From NCBI RefSeq assembly GCF_002139855.1, contig NZ_CP018789.1, positions 1,488,001 to 1,552,000 of the forward strand: a DNA stretch of 64,000 nucleotides, given 5' to 3'. A program made the position numbers and the translations under genes. Shown here piece after piece: positions 44,453-52,744 of the stretch. A model generated the notes under the pieces. The model did no database searches and was not told where the DNA came from. It saw only the letters and a list, made by a program, of their open reading frames with translations. Numbering within the stretch: position 1 is the stretch's first letter; every line of letters starts with the position of its first letter. Source of the stretch: Campylobacter porcelli (GTDB lineage: Bacteria; Campylobacterota; Campylobacteria; Campylobacterales; Campylobacteraceae).

Positions 44453-45814
44453 TTACCTCTGTATTATAATGGATTTTATCATATCTTTATCTGTTGAGCG
44501 TAGCCATATCAAAGCATCTTTTGTCCTATCTATTTTAGCGGTATCTATAACCTTACCACTACTATCTTTAATAGTATATGAGCCGCTATTTTCTACCATA
44601 GCGATACTTGCTATTTTAGGTAGTGTTTGCCATGACCTAGTATCTGCTTTATTTGTAGCTGATACTAAAAGGCTTGTAGCTAAAGATGCTACACCACCAA
44701 CCTCGCTTGCTACAACACCGCTAGCTGTGGATTTAGCTACCATTGATAGTATGGATTTAGTAACTATCCAAGGGAGTTCTATTTTAAATTCAGTAGCAAA
44801 AATATTATCAAAATTGCTAATTTGAGTTGCTTTAATCCCATTTATGCTTATATCTTTATAGCTAAACTCACGCTTTTTAAGCGTTGGCAAGGATAAGTTC
44901 AAAGTCGCAACCCCATCGCCAATCATATATGGAATATTTATAGTAAATTCATCTTTTATAGTCCCAAGACCATCTTCATAGGCTAAAAATATATATCTTT
45001 TGCCACTATCTTTTATGCTTTTGGCTCTATTTTGTAATCTCTTATTTATAGTTGATACTAATCTATTTTTAGGATTAGCTATAGCTATTTCACGGAATTT
45101 ATCTGCTGAGTTTTTATAATCCTTATCTAAATAAAAAAACACAGAAGCTGCGTAGGTAGCATATGGATTAATGAATACTTCGCTAGTTTTAAACTCTTTA
45201 AAAAGCCCAGAATATTCATCATATACTAATTTAGTATTTTTTAAATTCTCCTTATAATTTGGATCATTTTTTCTATTTTTAGCTAGTTCATCTTTAGCGG
45301 CTTTGATTTGTGGGGCGAAATAGTCTTTAGCTCTATCTTGGCGGATTAAGGCACGATTAAACTCCACTCTAGCACTCTCAAAGTCATTTAAACTCATAAA
45401 ATTAAGCCCCTTATAGACATTTACCATTATTCTTTCATACAAATTCCCATCATAATCAGTAAATGTATCATTTAAAAGCACTCCAACAAGATTTTTAAGA
45501 GCCTTATTACCAGCACTCTCTAAATCCACATCATACTTATACCTATCTTCTGCAATATCTAAAAGCTCATTGCTAAGTGCGAAATTTTGGCAAATTCTTG
45601 CGATAGAACCTGCGTTTATAGCTGTATAAATCGGATCTTTTCCATCCTTTGCTCTTTGTAGCTCACTATCAAAATAGCTTTGCTCTAAGCAATCTAGTGA
45701 GCTAAATTTATTTGTATAATCAGCCGGTTTCATAGCTATGGATAACGCATTAGGCACAGCACAACCACTAAATCCAAGCACAATTGCTAAAAATAAGATA
45801 GCAAATTTTGCCAT
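44453..45814 (-). CDS. Lipoprotein with TPR-like region (COG3014-type)
   Basis: The first gene of the envelope operon: 453 residues, lipobox GFSGC with cysteine 18. The N-terminal half has helical TPR-like repeats (GSIARICQNFALSNELLDIAEDRY, YERIMVNVYKGLNFMSLNDFESARVEFNRAL). The C-terminal half is mostly beta, with the segment SMVAKSTASGVVASEVGGVASLATSLL that could insert in or lie on a membrane. Proteins of this type accompany LpoB and YcfL in other proteobacteria. Function unknown. Confidence 0.75.
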   Translation of the reverse strand: MAKFAILFLAIVLGFSGCAVPNALSIAMKPADYTNKFSSLDCLEQSYFDSELQRAKDGKDPIYTAINAGSIARICQNFALSNELLDIAEDRYKYDVDLESAGNKALKNLVGVLLNDTFTDYDGNLYERIMVNVYKGLNFMSLNDFESARVEFNRALIRQDRAKDYFAPQIKAAKDELAKNRKNDPNYKENLKNTKLVYDEYSGLFKEFKTSEVFINPYATYAASVFFYLDKDYKNSADKFREIAIANPKNRLVSTINKRLQNRAKSIKDSGKRYIFLAYEDGLGTIKDEFTINIPYMIGDGVATLNLSLPTLKKREFSYKDISINGIKATQISNFDNIFATEFKIELPWIVTKSILSMVAKSTASGVVASEVGGVASLATSLLVSATNKADTRSWQTLPKIASIAMVENSGSYTIKDSSGKVIDTAKIDRTKDALIWLRSTDKDMIKSIIIQR

Positions 45815-45976
45815 ATTTTAACTATCCTTTTAATATTTTTTCTTAAAAGTATATTTTTACAAAGCAAATCAATGGTAAATTATGTATTAAATTTATATTA
45901 ATTAATTATATTACTTTTGTTATATTTTTATAGATTAAGTATTTAATTAAATAGCACTACAACTATATAAATTCCA

Positions 45977-46510
45977 TTAAACTAAATTTAAAATCTTAAT
46001 AATATTAGCCATATCAATATCAAATCCCAAAACCATAGCCCCAAGCACTCCATCAACCATCAAAACACTAGGCAAAACCAGAGTTAATTCAAGCTTTGAG
46101 CCAGTTTTGATGGCGTAGTTTTTAGGCAAAATTCTAGCTACAAATTTCCTTTTAAAAGGGTAAAAATATCCATAAATTCCACTCGGCGTTAGCATATCCC
46201 CTAAATGATGGATAATCATTCCAAAGCCTATAGCTCCAAGTGCCAAATAGCCAAAAATAGCCCACGCTACAAACAGCAAAACTGGAATAAAAAGAAAATG
46301 AGTAGGACCTCGGTGGGTAAAAAATGTCGCCGTTACCCTAGAAATTAGCGGAAATTTACGCGAAATAAAACTCCTAGGCTCATCAATATCAGGCAATACA
46401 GAGCCTAGTAAAATCAGTCCAAAAATATAGATATTTTCAGCTCTATCCACAGCCCCCACAAAACAAATCGCCCCCAAAGCCCCAAGTGCAAGATGAGTTT
46501 TAAATGTCAA
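45977..46510 (-). CDS. YdjM-type membrane-bound metal-dependent hydrolase
   Basis: The 177-residue membrane protein belongs to the YdjM / DUF457 family: THLALGALGA near the start, LLGSVLPDIDEPRSFISRKFP, FTHRGPTHFLFIPVLL, and IIHHLGDMLTPSGI, giving the conserved Asp/His residues of a putative membrane hydrolase. I start it at the TTG at 46510, preceded by GGAGAG at correct spacing, rather than further upstream inside the permease gene. It overlaps that gene by 11 bases and should be co-translated with it. Confidence 0.82.
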   Translation of the reverse strand: MTFKTHLALGALGAICFVGAVDRAENIYIFGLILLGSVLPDIDEPRSFISRKFPLISRVTATFFTHRGPTHFLFIPVLLFVAWAIFGYLALGAIGFGMIIHHLGDMLTPSGIYGYFYPFKRKFVARILPKNYAIKTGSKLELTLVLPSVLMVDGVLGAMVLGFDIDMANIIKILNLV

Positions 46511-47771
46511 GCTTCTCTCCAATCCATAGCCCACAAACCGCAGCTATAAGCACACCAAAACTAAATATAAATGATAGCTTAAAATAATCTAAAAGTTTGA
46601 TATTTACTCCACGCGATTTTAAACTAACAAGCCATAAAAGTGTCGCTAAAGAGCCAATGGGAGTGAGCTTAGAGCCGATATTGCACCCTAAAAGATGGGA
46701 ATACACAAGCCCCACATCCGCCCCAAAATCCCTAAGTGCCAAATCCCCTAGCATAACCATAGGAAGATTATTTATAAGCGCTGAGCCAATACTAGATCCA
46801 ACTGCTATGCCAAGCATAGAGGTAAATCTATCCAAATTTACAAGAGTATGGATATTTAAGCGTAAAAACTCTAAAATTCCAGCCATTCCCACGCCATAAA
46901 CCATCACAAAAAGCCCAATGCTAAAAATCACTACCCCAAATGGAGCCTTGCTAAAAAGCTCGAATTTACCACTCTTTTGCATCATTATAGCAATCACCGC
47001 TACAATCAATATAAATCCACTAATAGGCAGCCCCATCGCCCCAAAAATCGCACTCCCAAAAGGCAAAGAAATCAATAACCCAAAAGTGATTATAAAATCA
47101 AATTTACCCATTTGCCTACTTGGTAAATGAAACTTTAAAACCTTAGGTAACTTCCTAATCAAAATAGCCCAAAATATCACACACGCAGCTATAAAAGCAA
47201 AGCATTGAGCCAAAATCATAGAGCCAAAATACTCACCAAAAGAGATATTAAAAAGCTTAGCGGTGATGATATTTGTAAGGTTTGAGATGATTAAGCCATT
47301 TGAGCCAAAATCGCTTAAAAATCCAAAAAATATTAAAAATGCCACCAAAGGAGAGTTAAATTCTTGATTTGTCTTAGAAAATATAGCAAACATCAGTGGT
47401 GTAAGCACCAAAATCGCCCCATCATTTGCTAAAAATGTAGCCACAAACAGCCCAAAAACCATCATAATAGCAAAAAATTTAAGCGTATTAATCCTATAAC
47501 CATCACTATATCTAGCACAAGATAGTATAATCTTACTAGCTAAGGTATCAAAAAAGCCCATCTTTTCTAACGCCATAGCGATGATAATAAGCCCTACTAA
47601 TACAAAAGTAGAGTCCCACACCATCGCTAGGACCTTCAAAGCATCTGCTAAAGTAATCACGCCAAATATCAGCGTAGCAAATCCCCCAAGAGCCGCACTA
47701 GCCCACACAGGCACGCTAAACGCTCTAGTGTAGATCATAAGCATAGAAATAGTAAAGATTATAAACGCCAT
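46500..47771 (-). CDS. ArsB-like permease (arsenite efflux family)
   Basis: The 423-residue protein has about 11-12 hydrophobic segments and the ArsB/ArsP-superfamily blocks FVATFLANDGAILVLTPL near residues 107-124, SALINNLPMVMLGDLAL near 321-337, and HLLGCNIGSKLTPIGSLATLLWL near 349-371. ArsB pumps arsenite or antimonite out of the cell. No arsR, arsC or acr3 is beside it, so the substrate is uncertain. Follows the alcohol dehydrogenase gene with no gap. Confidence 0.82.
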   Translation of the reverse strand: MAFIIFTISMLMIYTRAFSVPVWASAALGGFATLIFGVITLADALKVLAMVWDSTFVLVGLIIIAMALEKMGFFDTLASKIILSCARYSDGYRINTLKFFAIMMVFGLFVATFLANDGAILVLTPLMFAIFSKTNQEFNSPLVAFLIFFGFLSDFGSNGLIISNLTNIITAKLFNISFGEYFGSMILAQCFAFIAACVIFWAILIRKLPKVLKFHLPSRQMGKFDFIITFGLLISLPFGSAIFGAMGLPISGFILIVAVIAIMMQKSGKFELFSKAPFGVVIFSIGLFVMVYGVGMAGILEFLRLNIHTLVNLDRFTSMLGIAVGSSIGSALINNLPMVMLGDLALRDFGADVGLVYSHLLGCNIGSKLTPIGSLATLLWLVSLKSRGVNIKLLDYFKLSFIFSFGVLIAAVCGLWIGEKLDI

Positions 47772-48839
47772 TTAAACCTTCATATCAATCACATAGCGAA
47801 ACTCTCCAGAGCCGTTTGTCAGCTTCTCATACACTTCATCGATTTGCGATGGACTAATCAAAATAGTCTCAGGGTAAATTTCATTTTCAAGCGAAAAATC
47901 CATCATCTCTTGAGTCTCGCTAATCCCACCAATTAGTGAGCCATAGACCTTCTTACCAGCTTTATGCACTAGCTCAATAACGCTTATACTAGGTGCTATC
48001 TCATAAGGCGGAAGTCCTACAATAGCCAACTCTCCGCCAAATTTAAGCAGATCTATATAATCTCCTATATTATATGAAGTTGGAATAGTAGAGATGATGA
48101 GATTAAATCGCTCTTTTATCTGATTTTGGTCTGTTGAAGTATAAAAATTTGTAGCGCCAAGCTCTAAGGCTTGAGATTTTTTCTTATCATTTCTAGCAAA
48201 TACACTAACTTCAGCACCCATTTTAACAGCGTATTTTAAAGCCATCATTCCAAGACCGCCAAATCCAGCCACACCTACCTTATCCCCAGCTTTTATCTTA
48301 GAAAATTTAAGCGGCGAATATGTCGTAATCCCTGCGCACAATAAAGGAGCAACCTTATCCAAAGGAGCATTTTTAGGCACTTTAATGGCAAATTTTTCAC
48401 TCACAACTATATTATTAGAGTATCCGCCATATGTGTTTTCATTATTGTGGAAATAATCAGTAGAATTATAGGTATAAACCGTCTTACCACTTTGACAAAA
48501 CTGCTCCTTGCTAGCCAGGCACGCCTCACACTCCCCACAGCTATTTACCATACAGCCAACACCAGCATAATCGCCAATTTTAAATTTGCTCACATTTTTA
48601 CCAACTGCGACTACTCGTCCAGCTATCTCATGCCCTGGAACGCACGGATACATAGTACCACCCCACTCATCTTTGGCCGTGTGTATATCACTATGGCATA
48701 TACCAGAATACAAAATTTCAATCAAAATATCCCCATCACCCAGGCTATGGCGAGTAAATTCAAAAGGGGTAAATTTAGAATCCTTAGATAGCATCGCATA
48801 GCCCTTAGCTGGGATTTTACCTACAAAAACACTGCTCAT
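47772..48839 (-). CDS. Zinc-dependent alcohol dehydrogenase (YahK/CAD type)
   Basis: A 355-residue medium-chain dehydrogenase. Catalytic zinc ligands are in GICHSDIH and GHEIAGRV; the structural zinc site is CGECEACLASKEQFC near residues 101-115. The Rossmann motif is GFGGLGMMALKYA near 194-206, and the following FARNDKKK fits NADPH preference. It most resembles the YahK / cinnamyl-alcohol-type aldehyde reductases. It begins an operon with the ArsB-like and YdjM-like genes. Confidence 0.9.
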   Translation of the reverse strand: MSSVFVGKIPAKGYAMLSKDSKFTPFEFTRHSLGDGDILIEILYSGICHSDIHTAKDEWGGTMYPCVPGHEIAGRVVAVGKNVSKFKIGDYAGVGCMVNSCGECEACLASKEQFCQSGKTVYTYNSTDYFHNNENTYGGYSNNIVVSEKFAIKVPKNAPLDKVAPLLCAGITTYSPLKFSKIKAGDKVGVAGFGGLGMMALKYAVKMGAEVSVFARNDKKKSQALELGATNFYTSTDQNQIKERFNLIISTIPTSYNIGDYIDLLKFGGELAIVGLPPYEIAPSISVIELVHKAGKKVYGSLIGGISETQEMMDFSLENEIYPETILISPSQIDEVYEKLTNGSGEFRYVIDMKV

Positions 48840-48952
48840 ATTAATCCTTTAATCAAATTTTGGCAAATTCTATCTAAATTTATTAATATTTGAGTTAAGC
48901 AAAGAAAATTTAAATTCAATTATTATTTAAATAATATTTAATAATAATTATA

Positions 48953-48958
48953 TATAAT
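48953..48958 (+). promoter_or_regulatory. Candidate -10 box of the large autotransporter gene
   Basis: TATAAT, 30 bases before the ATG, within a run of alternating A and T. An AGGAGA ribosome site follows. Confidence 0.5.
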
Positions 48959-48988
48959 ACCAAACTAGTCTTATTTTTAGGAGATATT

Positions 48989-51385
48989 ATGAAATTATCA
49001 CTTATTGCATCAAGTGCAATAATCAGTTTAGGATTGGTAAGCAATGCTAATGCTAAATACATATATCCAAATCAAGGTGATTTGGAAGATTACTTTGATG
49101 TGCGTATAGCTAATGATACCGCAAGTATGACGATAAAGGATACTTATACAAACGAAGCGTTAAATATCCAAAGCAATGTAAATGATTTTGTCGTAGATAA
49201 AATAAATAAAGAAAATACATTTACATATATCAATGTAGGCACTCACTCACTTGATATAGAAAACATACGAGATAGTGAGCTAGCAGATACAGCATCTAGA
49301 ATGTATAATGCAAACCTTAGCGCTTCTAATGTCAATTTAAAAGATATGAGTTTGGAGTATTATAAAAATGCAAATTCAATAAATGCAAATGTGAAAATAA
49401 GTAACGATCCGCAATCCAATACTTCAAACTCCTCTATTTTAGTCATAAGTAGCTTGTCAAATGACAGCTCTAATGCTTCCTTAAACATAGCTGGAGCTTT
49501 AGAGGCTAGTAAAACTAAATTTGAAGGAGCAGCTACTAATGGAAATTTGAACTTTAATGTTGGAAATAAAGCAAATATCACAGATTCTAGATTTTTAGTG
49601 CTAAATAGGGATTTAGGCAATCTAGCATTAAATAAATTTACATTTATGAGTGCAGAAAACTTCAATGAAGATATAACCACCAAAAATACAGCTGGAGCTA
49701 GCTTTTTTAAGAGAATTGATGAAGTTTTTAGTAAAGAACTCGCAGATAAATTCTCATCAATAACAAATGGTAGCTACCTTACTAGAATGGATTTAAAAGA
49801 CTTAGTAGAGTATAAACTAAGCGTAGAAAAAGATGGAAATAAAGAGTATCTTATCATTAGTGGTGGTCCAACTAGCAAAATAAATAGCATAAAAGCCATA
49901 CTTGAAACTGAAAAAGAGTATCTAAATGCTGTGATTAAAGACTATGATTTAGAAGAAAATGCCAAATTCAATCCAGTTATGAAAGATAGCTTAGAAAACC
50001 TAAAAACACAAATTGCCAATAAAGATAATCTTATTTCTAAGATAAATAGTAGCGGTGGTGATGAAAGCAAGCTAAGCACACAAGAAAAGATGGAAGCGAT
50101 CGGAATTGAGATTACTCAAACTTCTAAATTTATATTTGAAAAAGTATCTAGCCTACAAACTAGACAAGCAAATGGCTATAAACTACTTCTTACCACAGGA
50201 GTAGTTGGCGGAGCGAACAATACTAAAAAAATATCTAACTCTATGCAAACATCAGGAAATATAGATGAGTCCAAAAATATATTTGATAGCCTAGTAGCTT
50301 CTAATATCGACCCTTCGATCGGCGTAAAAGCAATTACAGATGAAAACTTCTTTAAAAATGTTAGAGATAGCTCTAAAGGCAATATAAATATCTTAAATAC
50401 TGGAAGTAGCATAAATAGTGCTATTAATATATCAAATGATATGAGTATAAACAAAAGAGTAGCAAGTATAAATAACCCTTATAATAGCGTAAAATTTGCT
50501 AATATACTTAAATCTACTCTTTTAGCAAATAGTGCAAATGTAGCAAGCGATGCTATCTATGACTACTATGGGGTAAGCAGCTATGACAATAGCGTATGGG
50601 CAAATACATTTGGCGGTGTAAATATCATAGATGGAAATAGCGGTGGACTATATGGTATTAGCGTAGGTGCTGATAGACAATTTAATGATAATTTGCTTCT
50701 TGGTGTATATGCTACTTATGCAAACTCAAATATCAAAGATAAGCTAAACGAGCAAGAAGTAAATAACTATCAAATAGGTATTTATAGCTCTTATAGATTT
50801 GACTCTTATGAGATAAACTCTAAGCTTTATGGGCAAATAGGGGATACAAAACAAGATATAAGCTTAGCTGGAAATGTAAATAGCTCAAATTTTAATAGAA
50901 AATTTGCTGGATTTAGCTCCAATATCGGCAAGATCTTTAGCGTAAGCAACGATCTATTTTTAAAACCTTTTGTAGGAGCAAACTACTACTATAGCTATAC
51001 GCCTAACTACACAGAATCTGGTGCTTTATCAAGAAAGGTAAGATCTAATACTAATAACTCTGTTAGTTTAGAGCTTGGTCTAGAGAGTAGAAAATACTTT
51101 AGCCAAGACTCATATCTATTTATCGCACCTAAAATAGAGCAATATATAATCAATAATGGCGATGACTACATAGCAAACTTTATGGGCTCAAATACTGCAT
51201 TTTCTATCAAAGGAGATGATAAGAAAAAGACTTATGGACAATTAATCATAGGCGGAAATGTCGCTTTAAATGATAGACTAAGTTTAGATGCTGGAGTTGG
51301 AGCTAAGCAAATTTTAGCCGGAAAAGTAGATTCTAAAAATGAAACCTATCTAAGCGGTAATATAGAGGTTAAATATAAATTTTAA
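48989..51385 (+). CDS. Large autotransporter with C-terminal beta-barrel
   Basis: A 798-residue protein with signal peptide MKLSLIASSAIISLGLVSNANA. The passenger (about residues 25-520) is partly beta-rich and Asn/Ser-rich at first (LNIAGALEASKTKFEGAATN) and then helical. The barrel begins near SVWANTFGGVNIIDGNSGG (about 531) and ends with SGNIEVKYKF. The barrel aligns by eye with the autotransporter at 31006-32568 (LGVYATYANSN..., NYQIGIYSSYRF). No homopolymeric tract is seen at its promoter or start. Probably a surface adhesin or similar; passenger function unknown. Confidence 0.85.
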   Translation: MKLSLIASSAIISLGLVSNANAKYIYPNQGDLEDYFDVRIANDTASMTIKDTYTNEALNIQSNVNDFVVDKINKENTFTYINVGTHSLDIENIRDSELADTASRMYNANLSASNVNLKDMSLEYYKNANSINANVKISNDPQSNTSNSSILVISSLSNDSSNASLNIAGALEASKTKFEGAATNGNLNFNVGNKANITDSRFLVLNRDLGNLALNKFTFMSAENFNEDITTKNTAGASFFKRIDEVFSKELADKFSSITNGSYLTRMDLKDLVEYKLSVEKDGNKEYLIISGGPTSKINSIKAILETEKEYLNAVIKDYDLEENAKFNPVMKDSLENLKTQIANKDNLISKINSSGGDESKLSTQEKMEAIGIEITQTSKFIFEKVSSLQTRQANGYKLLLTTGVVGGANNTKKISNSMQTSGNIDESKNIFDSLVASNIDPSIGVKAITDENFFKNVRDSSKGNINILNTGSSINSAINISNDMSINKRVASINNPYNSVKFANILKSTLLANSANVASDAIYDYYGVSSYDNSVWANTFGGVNIIDGNSGGLYGISVGADRQFNDNLLLGVYATYANSNIKDKLNEQEVNNYQIGIYSSYRFDSYEINSKLYGQIGDTKQDISLAGNVNSSNFNRKFAGFSSNIGKIFSVSNDLFLKPFVGANYYYSYTPNYTESGALSRKVRSNTNNSVSLELGLESRKYFSQDSYLFIAPKIEQYIINNGDDYIANFMGSNTAFSIKGDDKKKTYGQLIIGGNVALNDRLSLDAGVGAKQILAGKVDSKNETYLSGNIEVKYKF

Positions 51386-51399
51386 TTTTTATTGCGTAT

Positions 51400-51419
51400 A
51401 AGGGGCTTAATTGCCCCTT
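51400..51419 (+). terminator. Stem-loop after the large autotransporter gene
   Basis: AAGGGGC / GCCCCTT around TTAATT, 15 bases past the stop codon. The following T-run is poor. Confidence 0.55.
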
Positions 51420-51548
51420 GATTTAGCATTATTTCGCACAGGCTAGAAATATAACTTCAATTTATAAATTGATTTTTATAATTTCTACCCTATCGCAAAA
51501 AAGAGATTAATTTTTGCTATGATGAAGAGATATTTTAGCTTTTTGATC

Positions 51549-52050
51549 TTAGCTCACAACAGAACCTAAAATTGAAAAAGCTATAATAATAATGATAAAA
51601 GCTACAATCGGCACTGCGATACCTACATAAATAGCCCATTTAGCCACGCCAGACATCTGATAAAAACCATTTTATTATTCATATCCAAGGCTTTTTCAAA
51701 GCGTTTTATTACTAAATACTTACCAAAAATAGGAACATAAAACCCAATAAGAAAGTTTATCACAGGGATCCAGCCAAGACAAATACAAGCTATCAAATAT
51801 ATCAAGCCTTCTTTGTTTAGTTTTCTATAAAATAAAAACTACCCACCAAAAATAAGTCCCCACCACGACCAAGTAGGTTCAAATTTAAGCCTAGGTCTCA
51901 TTCCAGCTTTAAAAAACTTCTCAGCTGCCGTGGCATAAATCTCCACCTTTTGTGGAGTGTCTAAAAATTTGCCAAGCTCTTGCCTTAAAAGCTCGGGATT
52001 TTCAAATACAGCTCCCCCCCCCCTATCTAAAAATATACTTAAATTTAAAA
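51549..52050 (-). pseudogene. Broken DUF2628-type membrane protein gene
   Basis: On the minus strand the frame after a G10 tract reads AVFENPELLRQELGKFLDTP, then FFKAGMRPRLKFEPTWSWWGLIFGG. A TAG at 51839-51841 follows, in a place where the DUF2628 family usually has tryptophan (TGG to TAG). The same frame continues FLFYRKLNKEGLIYLIACIC and LGWIPVINFLIGFYVPIFGK. A one-base loss in a T-run near 51664 then shifts the rest (MSGVAKWAIYVGIAVPIVA..., ending at 51549). No start codon is seen upstream. So at least two inactivating changes exist. A 60-codon and a 35-codon fragment remain open. Confidence 0.72.
52014..52023 (-). repeat. Homopolymer G10 (C10 on plus strand) at the 5' end of the broken DUF2628 gene
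   Basis: Ten identical bases. The gene may once have been phase-variable before it decayed. Confidence 0.88.
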
Positions 52051-52086
52051 ATATTAAAATAGATTTAAATAAAATAAGGATTGCGT

Positions 52087-52158
52087 ATGGCTACTAATTT
52101 TACTTTTAAGAGATATAAATTAAGTTTTACACATAGAAAAAGTTGTGTATCGATATAA
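52087..52158 (+). CDS. Possible 23-residue basic peptide (weak)
   Basis: ATG with an AAGGA ribosome site seven bases upstream, encoding MATNFTFKRYKLSFTHRKSC plus three residues. It lies just before the promoter of the small hydrophobic peptide gene. It may be chance; listed because the ribosome site is good and its neighbour looks real. Confidence 0.2.
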   Translation: MATNFTFKRYKLSFTHRKSCVSI

Positions 52159-52178
52159 AAGAATTTAAAACTATATTT

Positions 52179-52187
52179 TGCTATAAC
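52179..52187 (+). promoter_or_regulatory. Extended -10 promoter of the small hydrophobic peptide mRNA
   Basis: TGCTATAAC, one base from the TGnTATAAT consensus, placing the transcript start at about 52193-52196. The first transcribed bases would be TATGGGGATATGCCATAGGG, which can pair with the proposed 3' end. Confidence 0.55.
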
Positions 52188-52189
52188 TC

Positions 52190-52274
52190 CCTTATGGGGA
52201 TATGCCATAGGGCTGGTACCACTATGGCAAATTTTGTCTCTATAGAAAGGAGATAAGTATATGCCATTTGTATT
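52190..52274 (-). ncRNA. Candidate antisense RNA of a type I toxin-antitoxin locus
   Basis: On the minus strand a perfect TATAAT (complement of 52282-52287) lies inside the small peptide gene, so transcription would begin near 52274. The RNA would cover the peptide's start codon, ribosome site and 5' leader. It would contain the stem GCCATAG/CTATGGC (complement of 52204-52228). The 3' end is not defined; no strong T-run is seen, so 52190 is only a guess. Confidence 0.4.
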
Positions 52275-52320
52275 TGCGGTAATTATACTACTTTGTATAA
52301 TTGTTGTCAAGGCTTATTAG
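52261..52320 (+). CDS. 19-residue hydrophobic peptide, candidate type I toxin
   Basis: ATG with a strong AAGGAG site at 52247-52252 encodes MPFVFAVIILLCIIVVKAY. It is almost wholly hydrophobic with a short Lys-Ala-Tyr end, like small membrane-active toxins; the ending and size recall the E. coli Ibs peptides. The leader has a local hairpin GCCATAG/CTATGGC (52204-52210 with 52222-52228). The same 5' bases GCCATAGGG (52204-52212) are complementary to CCCTATGGC near the proposed transcript end (52353-52361). An antisense promoter lies in the coding region. These are the marks of AapA/IsoA-type systems. No known family is claimed. Confidence 0.5.
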   Translation: MPFVFAVIILLCIIVVKAY

Positions 52321-52403
52321 TCTTGCCCCACGAAAGTGAGGAAATACAAACCCCCTATGGCTTCTTTTATTTTATCTTAAATTTTAATAACTCCAGCAAA
52401 TTT

Positions 52404-52741
52404 TTATAATTGTTGCTTTTTATAGTAATAATTATATAGCAAGTTTCCACCACCACGCTCATATGAGTAACTTCTTGTTGCACAATGCCTATCATTTGGA
52501 CTTAATTTATCATACTATGGTTATAGATATGAGCTCATAGGCACGATTAAAAATTTTCCAAGGCTTCTTAGCTTTAATAGCAAAAAAATCTAGCAAGTGG
52601 TGGATTGCATTCACTAGGGCGTGTTCCGCTTGAGAGGCAAAGCAACACTTCGCAAGCTGTTTTTCTATCGCCAGTTAAGGCATTTAAATTTGTAACAAAT
52701 AATGAACTTATCATAATTAAAATAGCCAAATTTGCTTTTTT
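52404..52741 (-). pseudogene. Broken TrbM-like gene
   Basis: Minus-strand reading gives KKANLAILIMISSLFVTNLN, a signal peptide, then ALTGDRKTACEVLLCLSSG and TRPSECNPPLARFF. This is the cysteine-containing start of TrbM / MpfK, a protein of conjugative transfer regions. A seven-T run (52582-52588) shifts the frame into AIKAKKPWKIFNRAYEL, and a second shift near 52511 leads to DKLSPNDRHCATRSYSYERG, ending at 52404. The codon before KKAN is AAT where ATG would be expected. So the gene is dead by at least two frameshifts and probably start loss. It suggests a former plasmid or integrative element here. Confidence 0.7.
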
Positions 52742-52744
52742 ATT

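Noticed and set aside
52065-52310. 81-codon open frame on the minus strand
   Set aside because: It is antisense to the toxin-like locus, has no signal or family features, and spans that locus's promoter and hairpins.
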